A stretch of 64,000 nucleotides of DNA from Streptomyces sp. cg36 (GCF_041080675.1 NZ_CP163520.1:1674001-1738000), one strand, 5' to 3'; counted from the first letter of the stretch, positions 47,050 to 56,477 are shown. The notes: generated by a model not told the origin, from the letters alone. Made by a program: numbers and translations.

Positions 47050-48330
47050 ATGGGGAAACGTCGCGGCTTTTTCGCAGAGCTGACCTACCAGACGCAGCAA
47101 GCGGAGAAGCGCCGACGCCAGCAGGAGGCCGCCGCCCATCGTGCTCATCTTGCGGCGCAGCGCCAAGCAGAACGAGCCACGAAGGCGTACGAGCGCGCGC
47201 AGAAGGAAGCGGCGCGATCCTCTGCCGCGGAGAGAAAGGCCGCAGAGCGTGAGGCCGCGCGGCTCCACGTGGAGTCCAGACTCGCCGAGGTCGAGTCGAT
47301 GAACGCCAGTCTGGCCGGCGATCTCGCCGACATCGGCGGTCTGCTCGCGTGGACTCTGGACATGGACGACTACGTCGATCTCGAATCCCTGAAGATCTCG
47401 ACGGTCGAGCATCCTCCGTTCGCACCTGGTCGCATGGCCATCTCGATCCCCATAGTTGCGCAGCCGGACTACGCGCCTGAGCCCGTGTACGAGGAGCCAG
47501 CCGCACCCAGCGGGCTTTCCGCCGTACTCGGCGGCAAGAAACGGCACCAACAGGCTGTTGAGGCGGCTCGGACCGCCTTTGCGGACGCGCATCGTCACTG
47601 GGAGCGCGCCAGGGACGCCGCCCACAGCAGCTACGTCAAGAAGGCGGCCCAGCGCGAGGAGTCAGAAGCCAAGCGCGTGGCGGAACTGTCGGCTGCCGAG
47701 AAGAAGTACGAGCTGGAATGCGAGAAGCGCGAGGCTGAGGCATCGGCTCACAACGCTGAGGTCGACAAGCTCATCAACGCTCTTGCCTTCGATGTCGAAT
47801 CCGCCATCCAGGAGTACGTCGGCATCGTCCTGTCCAAGTCGGTCTACCCCGAGGTCTTCCCGGTCGAGCACGATCATGTGTTCAACCTCGCGTCCCGCGA
47901 ACTCTCGCTCGAAGTCAGCGTTCCGGAGCCTTCATCCGTACCCTCGGTGAAGGCGTACCGATACGTGAAGGTGAAGGATGAGATCGCTTCGACCAACCTG
48001 CCCGTTCGCGAAAAGAAGGAGCGGTACGCGAACGCGGTCTGGCAGGTAGCGGTTCGCAGTCTGCACGAGGTCTTCGAAGCCGACCGTGCCGGCAAAATCC
48101 ATTCGATCGCGCTGGCGGTCGGCGTCGAGACGGACGACCCTGCCACCGGCCGCCCGACCACCGTTCCGCTGGTTATCGTGGCGGCGGACCGTGAGACCTT
48201 CAACAGCTTCGATCTGGCCAAAGTGGTCCCTCAGGCCACGTTGCAGCACCTCGGTGCCGCGATGTCGAAGTCGCCATTTGACTTGCTCCCGGCGGACACC
48301 AGTCGCGGTGTCCGCGTTCGGGGGCAGTGA
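47050..48330 (+). CDS. Coiled-coil protein paired with DUF4041/GIY-YIG gene
   Basis: About 426 residues. Two long, charged coiled coils (residues about 10-85, with runs such as AERKAAEREAARLHVESRLA, and 190-245, KKAAQREESEAKRVAELSAA) flank a small linker. A folded C-terminal domain follows (VKAYRYVKVKDEIASTNLPV, ANAVWQVAVRSLHEVFEAD, VPLVIVAADRETFNSFDLAK). No family recognised. The stop overlaps the next start (48327-48330), so the pair works together. Start ATG 47050 has GGGGA. Confidence 0.6.
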   Translation: MGKRRGFFAELTYQTQQAEKRRRQQEAAAHRAHLAAQRQAERATKAYERAQKEAARSSAAERKAAEREAARLHVESRLAEVESMNASLAGDLADIGGLLAWTLDMDDYVDLESLKISTVEHPPFAPGRMAISIPIVAQPDYAPEPVYEEPAAPSGLSAVLGGKKRHQQAVEAARTAFADAHRHWERARDAAHSSYVKKAAQREESEAKRVAELSAAEKKYELECEKREAEASAHNAEVDKLINALAFDVESAIQEYVGIVLSKSVYPEVFPVEHDHVFNLASRELSLEVSVPEPSSVPSVKAYRYVKVKDEIASTNLPVREKKERYANAVWQVAVRSLHEVFEADRAGKIHSIALAVGVETDDPATGRPTTVPLVIVAADRETFNSFDLAKVVPQATLQHLGAAMSKSPFDLLPADTSRGVRVRGQ

Positions 48331-49709
48331 CCATGCGGTTCAACCCACCGCCAGGGTGGCCCACACCGCCCGAGGGCTGGATGCCCCCGCCCGGATGGAA
48401 CCCTGACCCGTCCTGGCCGGCCCTACCACCTGGCTGGCACCTCTTTGTGCCCGACGACGGGTCCGAACCGGACGTCAACCCCGACAAGTCCGTCACCGGA
48501 CAGACCACCGGGGCTCCTCCCACAGACCCGGCGCAGGGGTCACCGGGAACGCGGCAGGACACCACATCAGCCGTCCCACCGGCTCCGCCACTGCTCCGAG
48601 AAGTCGACCCCGCGCCGCTGCTGGCCCGTATCGCCGACCTCGAAGCAGCGCTCGCCGCCGCGCAAGGTGGCGCCGACCTGATCGATCTCAGCGATCAGCG
48701 TGCCCTCCAAGATGTCGGCATCTATCGCTACCACCACCCCTTGGAGACCGCGGCGGCCTACAAGGACCGGTTGCATAGTCTCGAAGGGAAGATCGACGAA
48801 GTCGTCAAGAGCAGTCGCGCGATCCTCGCAGCCGACATGTTCACCTTCGACGGTTCTCTGGCACGGGGACGGAAACTGGTCAGCGATCTGTCCAAGCTGA
48901 TGCTGCGGGCCTACAACGCCGAAGCCGACAACTGCGTTCGCTCGCTGCGGTCGGGGAACGTGCGCACTGCGCTGAAGCGGCTGGAGTCAGCGGTCACCGC
49001 GATCGAGAGACTCGGGGCGATCATGGAGATGCGGATCAACCCCGAGTATCACGCGTTGCGTGTCACTGAGCTCGAACTGACCGCCGATTTCCAGATAAAG
49101 ATGCAGGAAGAGCGTGAACATGCCCGCCACGAACGTCAGCTTCTCCGTGAACAGCGCCGCGCCGCGCAGGAGTTGGCCGCCGAGAAGGAGCGGCTTGAGA
49201 AGGAACGAGTGCACTACGTCAGCGCCCTGGCATCACTCCGCGCCAAGGGTGACGACGCCGCCGTCACGGAACTCTCCAGCCGCCTAGCTGACATCGAGAA
49301 GGCCATCGCAGCCAACGACTACCGCATCGCGAACATCCGTGCCGGTTACGTGTACGTCATCTCCAACATCGGTGCGTTTGGCCCGAACATCGTCAAGATC
49401 GGCATGACCCGCCGCCTTGATCCGATGGACCGCGTCCGGGAACTCGGCGACGCTTCCGTACCGTTCCGATACGACGTCCACGCCTTGTTCTTCTCCGAGG
49501 ACGCCGTGACTCTGGAGTCGCAACTCCACAAGGCGTTCGCCAGCCGACGCGTCAACTTCGTCAACCAGCGGCGCGAGTTCTTCTTCGCCACACCGTCCGA
49601 AGTCCGGGCACTCCTGGCGGACAAGGTGGGCGGCCTACTCGAGTTCACAGAGGAACCCACGGCTCTTGAGTATTTCCAGAGTCGCAACCGCTGGCCGCAG
49701 CAGGGCTGA
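48327..49709 (+). CDS. DUF4041 protein with C-terminal GIY-YIG nuclease domain
   Basis: About 460 residues. A Pro/Gly/Trp-repeat N-terminus ('PPGW' several times in the first 40 residues), then DUF4041-like helices (DVGIYRYHHPLETAAAYKDR, ADNCVRSLRSGNVRTALKRL, NPEYHALRVTELELTADFQI), a coiled coil and a GIY-YIG (T5orf172-like) domain: GYVYVISNIGAFGPNIVKIG, then DRVRELGDASVPF and LESQLHKAFASRRVN with the metal Glu and REFFF. It should cleave DNA. With its coiled-coil partner it may be a defence or mobile-element maintenance module. GTG 48327 or ATG 48333. Confidence 0.78.
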   Translation: MTMRFNPPPGWPTPPEGWMPPPGWNPDPSWPALPPGWHLFVPDDGSEPDVNPDKSVTGQTTGAPPTDPAQGSPGTRQDTTSAVPPAPPLLREVDPAPLLARIADLEAALAAAQGGADLIDLSDQRALQDVGIYRYHHPLETAAAYKDRLHSLEGKIDEVVKSSRAILAADMFTFDGSLARGRKLVSDLSKLMLRAYNAEADNCVRSLRSGNVRTALKRLESAVTAIERLGAIMEMRINPEYHALRVTELELTADFQIKMQEEREHARHERQLLREQRRAAQELAAEKERLEKERVHYVSALASLRAKGDDAAVTELSSRLADIEKAIAANDYRIANIRAGYVYVISNIGAFGPNIVKIGMTRRLDPMDRVRELGDASVPFRYDVHALFFSEDAVTLESQLHKAFASRRVNFVNQRREFFFATPSEVRALLADKVGGLLEFTEEPTALEYFQSRNRWPQQG

Positions 49710-49887
49710 ACGCGGGGCCCGCAAAACAACCCCTGTCCGCGTGGTTCGTCAACTTCATGGAAGGGGTCCGCGCGATGCCGTCGAGGGCTTTGTCGACGGC
49801 CGCAGAGGTCCAACGGGCTGTCCCTGATCTCGCCTCGAAGGGAGGCGGCAAGAGGGGAAGGCATGACGCGGCCCCGCACAGCTGGTG

Positions 49888-52569
49888 TTACCACGGGCAA
49901 CTGATTTCCCCCTCAGCTGTCAGCCCATACCGCCAGAGCCGCACCCAAGGACTCTCCAAGCCCTCTGCCAACGTGCGGCGGATTGCCAAGCCCGTCAAGA
50001 TGTCCGCATGTCCGGCGTCGGCCGCACGGTGCGCCAGTTGTCGTGCAGGCCGCAGGTCGTGCTGTTCGCGGTACTCGACCAAGGACGTGAGAAACCCGGT
50101 GTCTCCCTGTGCGGCTGCATCGAGCGCATAACGACTAGCAGCCTCACGGTCGCCGGCCAGTTCCCGCAGCCGTCCAAGGTCGCTCAGTGCCCGTGGATGA
50201 CCGGCCCGAGCAGCCTGTTGCAGGGCTACTTCCGCTCCATCACAGTCACCGGCCAGCTCTCTGATCAAGGCCAGGCTGAACAGGAGCCGAGTGTTCCCCT
50301 GCGCCACTGCCTGAGTCATCAGGTCCTCGGTGGCGCCCATATGCGGGGCGGCCTCTCTCAGCGGAGCCATCTCACGCCACAACCGAGCATCGGCCGTCTC
50401 GCTACGTTCCCAAGGAGGTGCGAACTCGCCTTCCTCCCCCTGCTTCAGCCGCGCCACCTCGTATCTTTCAGCCAGCCGTTCACGCACGACGCTCTGCCGC
50501 AGACTCCAGCGAATGTCGGACTCGGCAACCACCACGCCTCCGGGGTCTGCCGCATCGACTGCGTTCAGGTTCCCCGAGGCGTTGCCGGTGTGGCTGCACA
50601 GCAGTGCAAAGCCCTTAAGGGCTGCGGCGTCCTGCTGCGCGGCGGCCTGCTGATACAGCCTGGCCGCGTGTCGAAGCCTCCAGCGCTGCCGGGCGGCGTG
50701 GGCGAGCAGCGAGATGTCCCGCGGTGTTGCCGCATGAGCTGCCGCCTCCCAGAAACCGGCCGGAGGACTAATTTGCCAGCGTTCGGTACTGCCATGTTGT
50801 TCGAGATAGTCGGCGAGCCGGTATCCACGTCTACCGCCGCCATCGGAGGAACCGGGGCGGGGGCGGGCCCGGCTTAGCGGTCCTCGCGCGCCACGGCATG
50901 GCTCGGCAAGATACGTGAGCGCCCGGTCGAACCAGTCGTCTTCCAGCACGTCCCATTCGTCGTCGCTGAGATATCCCGGTGCGGCCCGTTCCAGAAATGC
51001 CCGGGGCAGTAATGCACCGTGCCCGAGCCTCCGTGCGTCCATAGCCGCCCAGAGAACCGCGCGAGCGGCCGGCGAGGCCCGCCTGTAGCGACGAATCAAC
51101 TCTGGTGCTCCGGCAAGGAATTGAGTGACTCGCCCACCGGCAGAGTCAGCGGCCTGCACGAGTCGCGGATCTGCGTCGAGCACCTGCTTGTGGCACAGCA
51201 GCTCGTACTCGCTGAAGCTATCAGGGACATGTACCACCGTGGCGAGCTGGAGCAGTGAGCGCGCGGCAGCACGGGGGTCCGACGCGGATCTACCTCTCGC
51301 AGGCTCCGCCGTGAGCTCGTCCCAGTACCTGGGCCAGAGGGACCCCAGGACGAGCAGCGGCCCGGCGCGCTCGTCGGCTAGCAGCTCATGGAGCGCTGCG
51401 GCAACGCGCTCACCGTGAGGACTCGGGGTCAGGTAGAGCTGTGTTTCGTTCAGCCATAGAACGGTGCGCGGAGCGATACGGCGCGAGCTCAGCGCCTCCA
51501 GCACCGAGATGGGGCGCTCCGGGGCGAGGGGGTGCCACAGCCGCCAGCCGTCCGACAGGCAGGCACGCACCGACTCCCAAGCAGCCCGAGTCTTCCCCGT
51601 GGAGGATCCTCCGACAAGCATCAGCAGTCTGCTGCCGTTTTCGGCATTGGCCACAACTCTCCGTAACTCGTCGTCCACTGACGCGCGCCGGAGGTACGGG
51701 GGCAGGACTTCGAGCGGCTGACCAGGTTCGCGTAGCTCGATGGCCGGGTGGACCTCCAGCGCCAGCGCATGCTCGGGCGGCAAGGAACTCAGCCGACGGC
51801 CCAACGGTGGCTCGCCCTTGTCCATCCCCGCGCTCTCGAATTCGGGACGTACCTTGATGAGCCGGCTTGCCGACAGCGGGGCACCGATCGCGTCCTCCAA
51901 GCACCGCGCGGCTTCAGGCGGCAATCGACTGTGCCAGCCGTCCACGCGGAGAACAGCCAAGTGATCAGAGCCATCAGACAGATGGTGGCGTCCCACGATG
52001 CCGATGAGGCCCGCACCACTGAAGACGGCGGCACCGGACATCCCGTCCCACGGAGATTCATCCGCGGCCGCCTTCGTGGGGCTCGCCGCGACCCTGAGAT
52101 CCAGCGTCCCTTCACGGCGGTTGGACCACACCGCACACGAGCCGTGCACGTGACACGAGTCCCGATACCGCGAACCATCCCGATCCGTACGCATCTTGAA
52201 GCTCGGGAAGCCGACGGAGCTGCATGGCAGCACGACATCCCGGTCAGGTACAGAGCCGAAATCGGTCCATACGACGGCCTGTTGATCGCCTTCGATGGCG
52301 AGTACGGCGACATCGATGGCCTGGTCTTCCCAGAGAACCTCAGCACGATGAATACTCTCAGTTGCCAGGTCAGCGTCGAATCTCACTGTGACCGTGCAGG
52401 CGCCCCGCACCACATGTGCGGCGGTGAGCACCCGCCCGACGGCGACCAGATAGCCGGACCCCCGCCGCCCCTTTCCATCGTCTACGGAGACGATGACTTC
52501 CGCCGCCCGGCACACCTCTAAACCGATGGACACCCTCGTGAGAGCGTCAGCGCTCGCCGGCCACATCAT
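49888..52569 (-). CDS. Trypsin-like protease - STAND NTPase - TPR/Sel1 protein
   Basis: About 893 residues. A trypsin-like domain with His52 (LTAAHVV), Asp86 (AIDVAVL) and Ser178 (WDGMSGAAVF) is followed by a P-loop (GGSSTGKT, 320-327) with Walker-B-like TVLWLNETQLYL, and C-terminal helical repeats (LAGDCDGAEVALQQAARAGH; LAGDREAASRYALDAAAQGD), Sel1-like. Trypsin-STAND proteins with trypco partners belong to the conflict systems described in multicellular bacteria. The start is uncertain: ATG 52569 overlaps the trypco2 gene, GTG 52533 follows its stop. Confidence 0.8.
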   Translation of the reverse strand: MMWPASADALTRVSIGLEVCRAAEVIVSVDDGKGRRGSGYLVAVGRVLTAAHVVRGACTVTVRFDADLATESIHRAEVLWEDQAIDVAVLAIEGDQQAVVWTDFGSVPDRDVVLPCSSVGFPSFKMRTDRDGSRYRDSCHVHGSCAVWSNRREGTLDLRVAASPTKAAADESPWDGMSGAAVFSGAGLIGIVGRHHLSDGSDHLAVLRVDGWHSRLPPEAARCLEDAIGAPLSASRLIKVRPEFESAGMDKGEPPLGRRLSSLPPEHALALEVHPAIELREPGQPLEVLPPYLRRASVDDELRRVVANAENGSRLLMLVGGSSTGKTRAAWESVRACLSDGWRLWHPLAPERPISVLEALSSRRIAPRTVLWLNETQLYLTPSPHGERVAAALHELLADERAGPLLVLGSLWPRYWDELTAEPARGRSASDPRAAARSLLQLATVVHVPDSFSEYELLCHKQVLDADPRLVQAADSAGGRVTQFLAGAPELIRRYRRASPAARAVLWAAMDARRLGHGALLPRAFLERAAPGYLSDDEWDVLEDDWFDRALTYLAEPCRGARGPLSRARPRPGSSDGGGRRGYRLADYLEQHGSTERWQISPPAGFWEAAAHAATPRDISLLAHAARQRWRLRHAARLYQQAAAQQDAAALKGFALLCSHTGNASGNLNAVDAADPGGVVVAESDIRWSLRQSVVRERLAERYEVARLKQGEEGEFAPPWERSETADARLWREMAPLREAAPHMGATEDLMTQAVAQGNTRLLFSLALIRELAGDCDGAEVALQQAARAGHPRALSDLGRLRELAGDREAASRYALDAAAQGDTGFLTSLVEYREQHDLRPARQLAHRAADAGHADILTGLAIRRTLAEGLESPWVRLWRYGLTAEGEISCPW

Positions 52570-52846
52570 CGCCGGAGATCAGAACGGCCGCACCAGAATC
52601 CGCGATGCGCGGTTGCAGGGTAAAGGTGATCCGCTGCGTCTCGGCCTGTGCCACCTTGGCCGTGCCTCCACCCTCGACCACCAGAAAGCGCAGCCGCGCG
52701 TTGCCACTCGCCTCCTTAGACACCGTCACGGATGCCTCCACCTCGACGGGACCCAGCTCGAACCGCACCTGCTCTCTGTTCCCCTCGGAGAGGGCCGTCG
52801 TGAACTCACGACGCAGCTCGCGAATCATCTCCGACAGCTCGATCAC
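52547..52846 (-). CDS. Trypco2 (trypsin-co-occurring) protein
   Basis: A 99-residue protein: IELSEMIRELRREFTTALSE, then VRFELGPVEVEASVTVSKE and ARLRFLVVEGG, then VAQAETQRITFTLQPRI. This is the trypco2 pattern, found next to trypsin-type STAND genes. GTG 52846 follows GGGGGA; longer frames lack a ribosome site. It is translationally linked to the protease gene and may be its regulator, substrate or trigger. Confidence 0.75.
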   Translation of the reverse strand: MIELSEMIRELRREFTTALSEGNREQVRFELGPVEVEASVTVSKEASGNARLRFLVVEGGGTAKVAQAETQRITFTLQPRIADSGAAVLISGDDVAGER

Positions 52847-53258
52847 GGATCCCCCGCCCAGGTCGCCGACGACTACTGGCACCCTACTGACACCGCGTCC
52901 TGCATGCGCCAACATTGCGTCAAACGCTCGGCTGCACGTTCAGCTACTACGGGCTCCCGCTCTCCCCCGGACCAGCCGCGCGTCGAGCCTTTCTCGCCCC
53001 CGTGACTCGACAGCATCGCCGATACATTGGGGGACGGCTGAGCTCTCTCCGAGCGGCCTCCGTATCGCTCTCCCGGTCCCACTGGCCGCCGCTCCCCTGG
53101 GGAGAATCTGGGGAGAACGCGACCCGCTGGGGGAGCGTCTGGGGAGACTCGACCGCGCAAACCGGCATGACGACGAAAGCACCGGAAACGATCATCGGCG
53201 CAGGTCAGGGTGTCCAACCATCAGATTGTGGCAGGTCAGCGCCCCGAGAGCGACAACT
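52847..53258. repeat. Gene-free right end with integrase-arm-like repeats
   Basis: TGGGGAGAATCTGGGGAGAA (53098-53117), CGCG, CTGGGGGAGCG, and TCTGGGGAGACTC (to 53150) match the left-end block at 24036-24075 in order. The tandem copies are 11 bp apart. They lie about 110-160 bp inside attR. Promoter of the trypco2 gene must also be here. No gene seen. Confidence 0.6.
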
Positions 53259-53443
53259 TCAAGAAGATCTCGTCGTGGGCGGCGATTCTGTTTGCTCCCA
53301 CGTTGGTGGGGACGATCTACGGGATGAACTTCGAGCGGATGCCCGAGCTGGGGTGGGCGTACGGGTACCCGTTCGCGATCCTGCTGATGGCAGGGGTGTG
53401 CGTGAGCCTGTACTTCATCTTCAAGCGGCGGGATTGGCTGTAG
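53259..53443 (+). pseudogene. corA: Displaced 3' end of corA (attR)
   Basis: Begins with the 16-bp att core (53259-53274) and encodes FKKISSWAAILFAPTLVGTI, the YGMN signature, and on to FIFKRRDWL. It has only the two C-terminal membrane helices, so it is not functional alone; in-frame upstream sequence from 53210 is island DNA. Codons are GC-rich, like the body of the complete gene, so this is the original tail. Protein differs from the island-supplied tail at three visible positions, while DNA differs at many third positions. Confidence 0.9.
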
Positions 53444-53602
53444 GCGTCACGTTCAGGGCGCGTGACCGGCTCCCGCTCGCACAAACGCCCTCCAACTCCA
53501 ACGGACGCCTGCGCCGCGCCGCCCGCGACCTCGCCACCGCGGGCCGGCATCGGGCCGGGGCGAGGATGCCGCGATGCGCGAGGTACTGCGCGGAGCCCAG
53601 GT

Positions 53603-54826
53603 CTACCGTCGCACCTGGACCAGAGCATGCGTACCGCTCGTACGCCAAGCCCCGTCGCCCTCTTCTTCCAAAGCGTCCAGCACCTTCCGCTCCAGCCCCA
53701 CGATCACATCGCACTTCAACGTGCGCAGCGCCGCGACAGCACCGGGGAAGTACGCCGTCACGGCAGCGAACGGCGTCGTCGGATACCACATGCAATCGCC
53801 CACCAGCCGACGGTAGTTGAGGTCGCCCTTCAGGATGGTCAGCGAGACGGCCGCGAACTCCTCCCGCAGGTCCTCCGGCATCTCCTCGTACGGGAGTGGG
53901 GCGCAGAAGAACGGATGGGTGCGGACCTCCAGGCGCCCGGCCGCCATGGCATCCCACAGGCGCCCGCCGATCCGGCCGGCCTCGCCGGGTGCCTCGGCCA
54001 GGCGGCGGAGGCAGTCGACGACGTCCGCCGTCATCGCGTCGGAGACGAAGTACGGGTGCGGCTTGACGTGGAGCACGACCCGTTCGGCGTGCCGGTGCAG
54101 GAGGAGGTGGTCGATGAGGATCAGGTCCGGGATCAGCTCCCGCCCCGCGTTGTCCGCCACCACGGCGACCGTCGTACCGGCTCCGGCGGGCAGCAACTGC
54201 CACAGCACGGCGCTGTCATCGGCCACCAGGCCGCCGGTAACGTCGCCGGTTGCCTGCTCCCCCTCCGTGACGCGGAAGCCTAGGTCCGCGCGGTTGCCCC
54301 AGAGCGAGGCGAGGAGCAGAGCCCTGGCCCGCTCCTCGGCCGGCGCATCGGCGAGCGCGTCCAGCGCCCGCAGTTCCTCGTCCACCGCCGCGCCGCGCAG
54401 TTCGGCCCGCTTGAAGGGGGCGAAGGGATCGACACCCTGCCACGGGCCCGTACCGAAGTACTCAACAGCGCCGAGGAGCCTGCGGTAGAAGTAGCTCTCC
54501 GCCCACAGGAACGGGGCGTCGAACCACGGTCGCCCGACATACTCCCGCCCCCAGTCCGCCCACCGCACGTGATCGTGCTCCGACGGAGCCAGCGGTTCGA
54601 CGACACCGTGGATGATCTCTTCCAGCAGGGCGTCCAGGGCCTCATGCTGGCGACGGCCGTACGGGAAGGCGTCCCGCACCTGCTGGATCAGGGCGGGATG
54701 CCGCTTGGCCAGAACGCCCCGGGCGAACGAGCCGGGCCGGTTGCCCAAGATGACCGGGGCGTCATGTGCGTCGGCCGGGCCGGTGACGCCGTCGCCGTCA
54801 GGGGTGCGGGAAGTCTTCTCTGCCAT
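53603..54826 (-). CDS. ARMT1/DUF89-type damage-control phosphatase
   Basis: A 407-residue DUF89 protein. The metal-binding region VAVVADNAGRELIPDLILID and the later VSLTILKGDLNYRRLVGD fit the 'DN.G.E...D' and 'KGD.NYR' signatures. N-terminal helices (RWADWGREYVGRPWFDAPFL) match the family's helical cap. It dephosphorylates sugar phosphates or damaged phospho-metabolites. ATG 54826 is preferred over TTG 54835. It follows attR; native chromosome. Confidence 0.88.
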   Translation of the reverse strand: MAEKTSRTPDGDGVTGPADAHDAPVILGNRPGSFARGVLAKRHPALIQQVRDAFPYGRRQHEALDALLEEIIHGVVEPLAPSEHDHVRWADWGREYVGRPWFDAPFLWAESYFYRRLLGAVEYFGTGPWQGVDPFAPFKRAELRGAAVDEELRALDALADAPAEERARALLLASLWGNRADLGFRVTEGEQATGDVTGGLVADDSAVLWQLLPAGAGTTVAVVADNAGRELIPDLILIDHLLLHRHAERVVLHVKPHPYFVSDAMTADVVDCLRRLAEAPGEAGRIGGRLWDAMAAGRLEVRTHPFFCAPLPYEEMPEDLREEFAAVSLTILKGDLNYRRLVGDCMWYPTTPFAAVTAYFPGAVAALRTLKCDVIVGLERKVLDALEEEGDGAWRTSGTHALVQVRR

Positions 54827-55029
54827 GGTGTCCAAGCCCTTCGCTCGTCGCTCGCACAGCCATGATCCTCAAAGCCACGCCCCCGGCCGAACTCCCGACC
54901 GTCACGTCGCCCGTGGCGGGTTCGCAGGCCGCGCACGCAGTGCGAGGATGCGTCCACCCGTACGGCGGCACTGGTCGGGCCGGGGCGGACAACCTTGGGG
55001 CCCGCCCCGCGCAGGCCCCCCAGAGCCGG

Positions 55030-56370
55030 TTACGCCGTCCCCGTCCCCCGCGCCCCCGCCCCCACCCGCTCCACCGAAGCCGGCGGATTCCACCAGCGTT
55101 CCAGCAGTGGGCCCGTCATCAGTGTCGTGCCCACCGCCATCAGCACCATCGCCGTGAAGAGTCTCGTGTCGATGACTCCCAGGCCCAGGCCGACGTTGAG
55201 GATGACCAGTTCCGTCAGGCCCCGGGCGTTGAGGAGGACGCCGAGGGCCGCGGCCTCGCGCGGGGGTGCGGCGGTCAGTCGGGCCGCGGTGTACGCGCCG
55301 ACGAACTTGCCCGTGCACGCGACCAGCAGGACCGCCGCCGTCATCAGCAGGCCCCGGCCGCCGAGGCCCGAGACGTCCACCGACAGTCCGGTCACCGTGA
55401 AGAAGACGGGGAGCAGGAGCAGGCTGGTCTGTTCGATGCGTTCGGGGACCTCGGGGGCGAACTCGTCGATGGGGCGGTGCGGCACGACCGCGCCGAAGGC
55501 GAACGCGCCGAAGACCGCGTGCAGGCCGATGGCGTCGGTGGCCGCCGCGCTCAGCAGGACCCCGACGACCAGTACGGCGTGGCTGAGCGCCGAGCCGCCC
55601 GCCCACGGCCGGGCCGGGTCGAGCAGCCAGGTCAGACCCGGCCGTACGAGGAGGACCAGCGCGGCCAGCAGCAGCGCGGACTCCAGGGCCATCCGGGCCA
55701 GCGGCCAGGGACCGCTCGCGCGGACCACGACGACCACGGCGGCCAGGACGCACCAGGCGAGGAAGTCCTGGACGGCCGCGCAGGCGAGGGAGATCGAGCC
55801 CAGCCTGTCCTTGTACAGACCGCGTTCGGCCAGAATGCGGGCGAGCACCGGGAAGGCGGTGATGGACATGGCCGTGCCGAGGAAGAGCGCCGGGCCGAGC
55901 CGCCCGTCCACCTTCAGTTCGGATCTGCTGAGCCAGGGGTGGAGCCAGACCGCGAGGCCCGCGCCGAGGCCGAACGGCAGCGCCACCGAGCTGAGCGAGA
56001 CCGCCGCCACCTGGCGTTTCGCGGTGGGGGTGCGCAGATGACCCACGTCGAACTGGTAGCCGACGCCGAACATGAAGAGGACCAGGCCCAGTTGGGAGAG
56101 CAGCTGGAGGTACGGGAGCGACGACGGTGGGATCAGGTGGTCCTGCACGTTCCCCGGGAAGAGGGAGAGCAGGCTCGGTCCGAGGAGGATGCCGCCGATG
56201 ATCTCGCCCATCACCGCGGGCTGGCGCACCTTGCGGGCCAGTCGGGCCAGGGCGAAGGCCACGGTCACGATCAGGGCGAGGGCGAGGAGGAAGCGGCCCG
56301 TGGAGGGAGCGGCGGCTGCGGCCAGCGCGTCCGGCGCGGTGGGCGCCGCCCGTAGGAGATGTGTCGCCAC
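55030..56370 (-). CDS. CPA2-family cation:proton antiporter
   Basis: A 446-residue membrane protein with about 12-13 helices. VRQPAVMGEIIGGILLGPSL, LVLFMFGVGYQFDVGHLR, FLGTAMSITAFPVLARILAE and FGAFAFGAVVPHRP mark the Na+/H+ or K+/H+ exchanger domain. No TrkA-N nucleotide-binding tail is present. GTG 56370. It might supply ion homeostasis; a link to the adjacent halogenase cassette is not implied. Confidence 0.88.
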   Translation of the reverse strand: MATHLLRAAPTAPDALAAAAAPSTGRFLLALALIVTVAFALARLARKVRQPAVMGEIIGGILLGPSLLSLFPGNVQDHLIPPSSLPYLQLLSQLGLVLFMFGVGYQFDVGHLRTPTAKRQVAAVSLSSVALPFGLGAGLAVWLHPWLSRSELKVDGRLGPALFLGTAMSITAFPVLARILAERGLYKDRLGSISLACAAVQDFLAWCVLAAVVVVVRASGPWPLARMALESALLLAALVLLVRPGLTWLLDPARPWAGGSALSHAVLVVGVLLSAAATDAIGLHAVFGAFAFGAVVPHRPIDEFAPEVPERIEQTSLLLLPVFFTVTGLSVDVSGLGGRGLLMTAAVLLVACTGKFVGAYTAARLTAAPPREAAALGVLLNARGLTELVILNVGLGLGVIDTRLFTAMVLMAVGTTLMTGPLLERWWNPPASVERVGAGARGTGTA

Positions 56371-56477
56371 TTCCGCCTCACTCCCGTCCGCGCCGCAGGG
56401 TGTCCCGCTGTTCTAGCGCGCATTCCCCGAATGCCACAACCGCGTTCAACCGCGCCTTATTTGACATTGAACAAGCA

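Larger units (their letters stand above)
23784..53274. mobile_element. Composite integrative (mobilisable) island in corA
   Basis: The island is bounded by a 16-bp identity within two copies of the corA 3' end (23784-23799, 53259-53274). Similar TGGGGAGAA repeats lie inside both ends (24036, 53098). It encodes a tyrosine integrase, an excisionase, a repressor, replication and mobilisation proteins, and cargo: two STAND-type defence-like loci, a GIY-YIG pair and a RiPP cluster. A tRNA-Ser 3' fragment at 46567 suggests that two elements have merged. No FtsK/TraB or type IV secretion gene is visible, so transfer would need a helper. Confidence 0.8.

Noticed and set aside
24000..53258. Self-transmissible actinomycete integrative conjugative element
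   Set aside because: No FtsK/TraB-type translocase or type IV secretion genes could be read; only MobC and a relaxase are present.
53210..53443. A separate 77-residue membrane protein gene
   Set aside because: From 53259 on it is the corA tail. Upstream codons are island sequence without a ribosome site.
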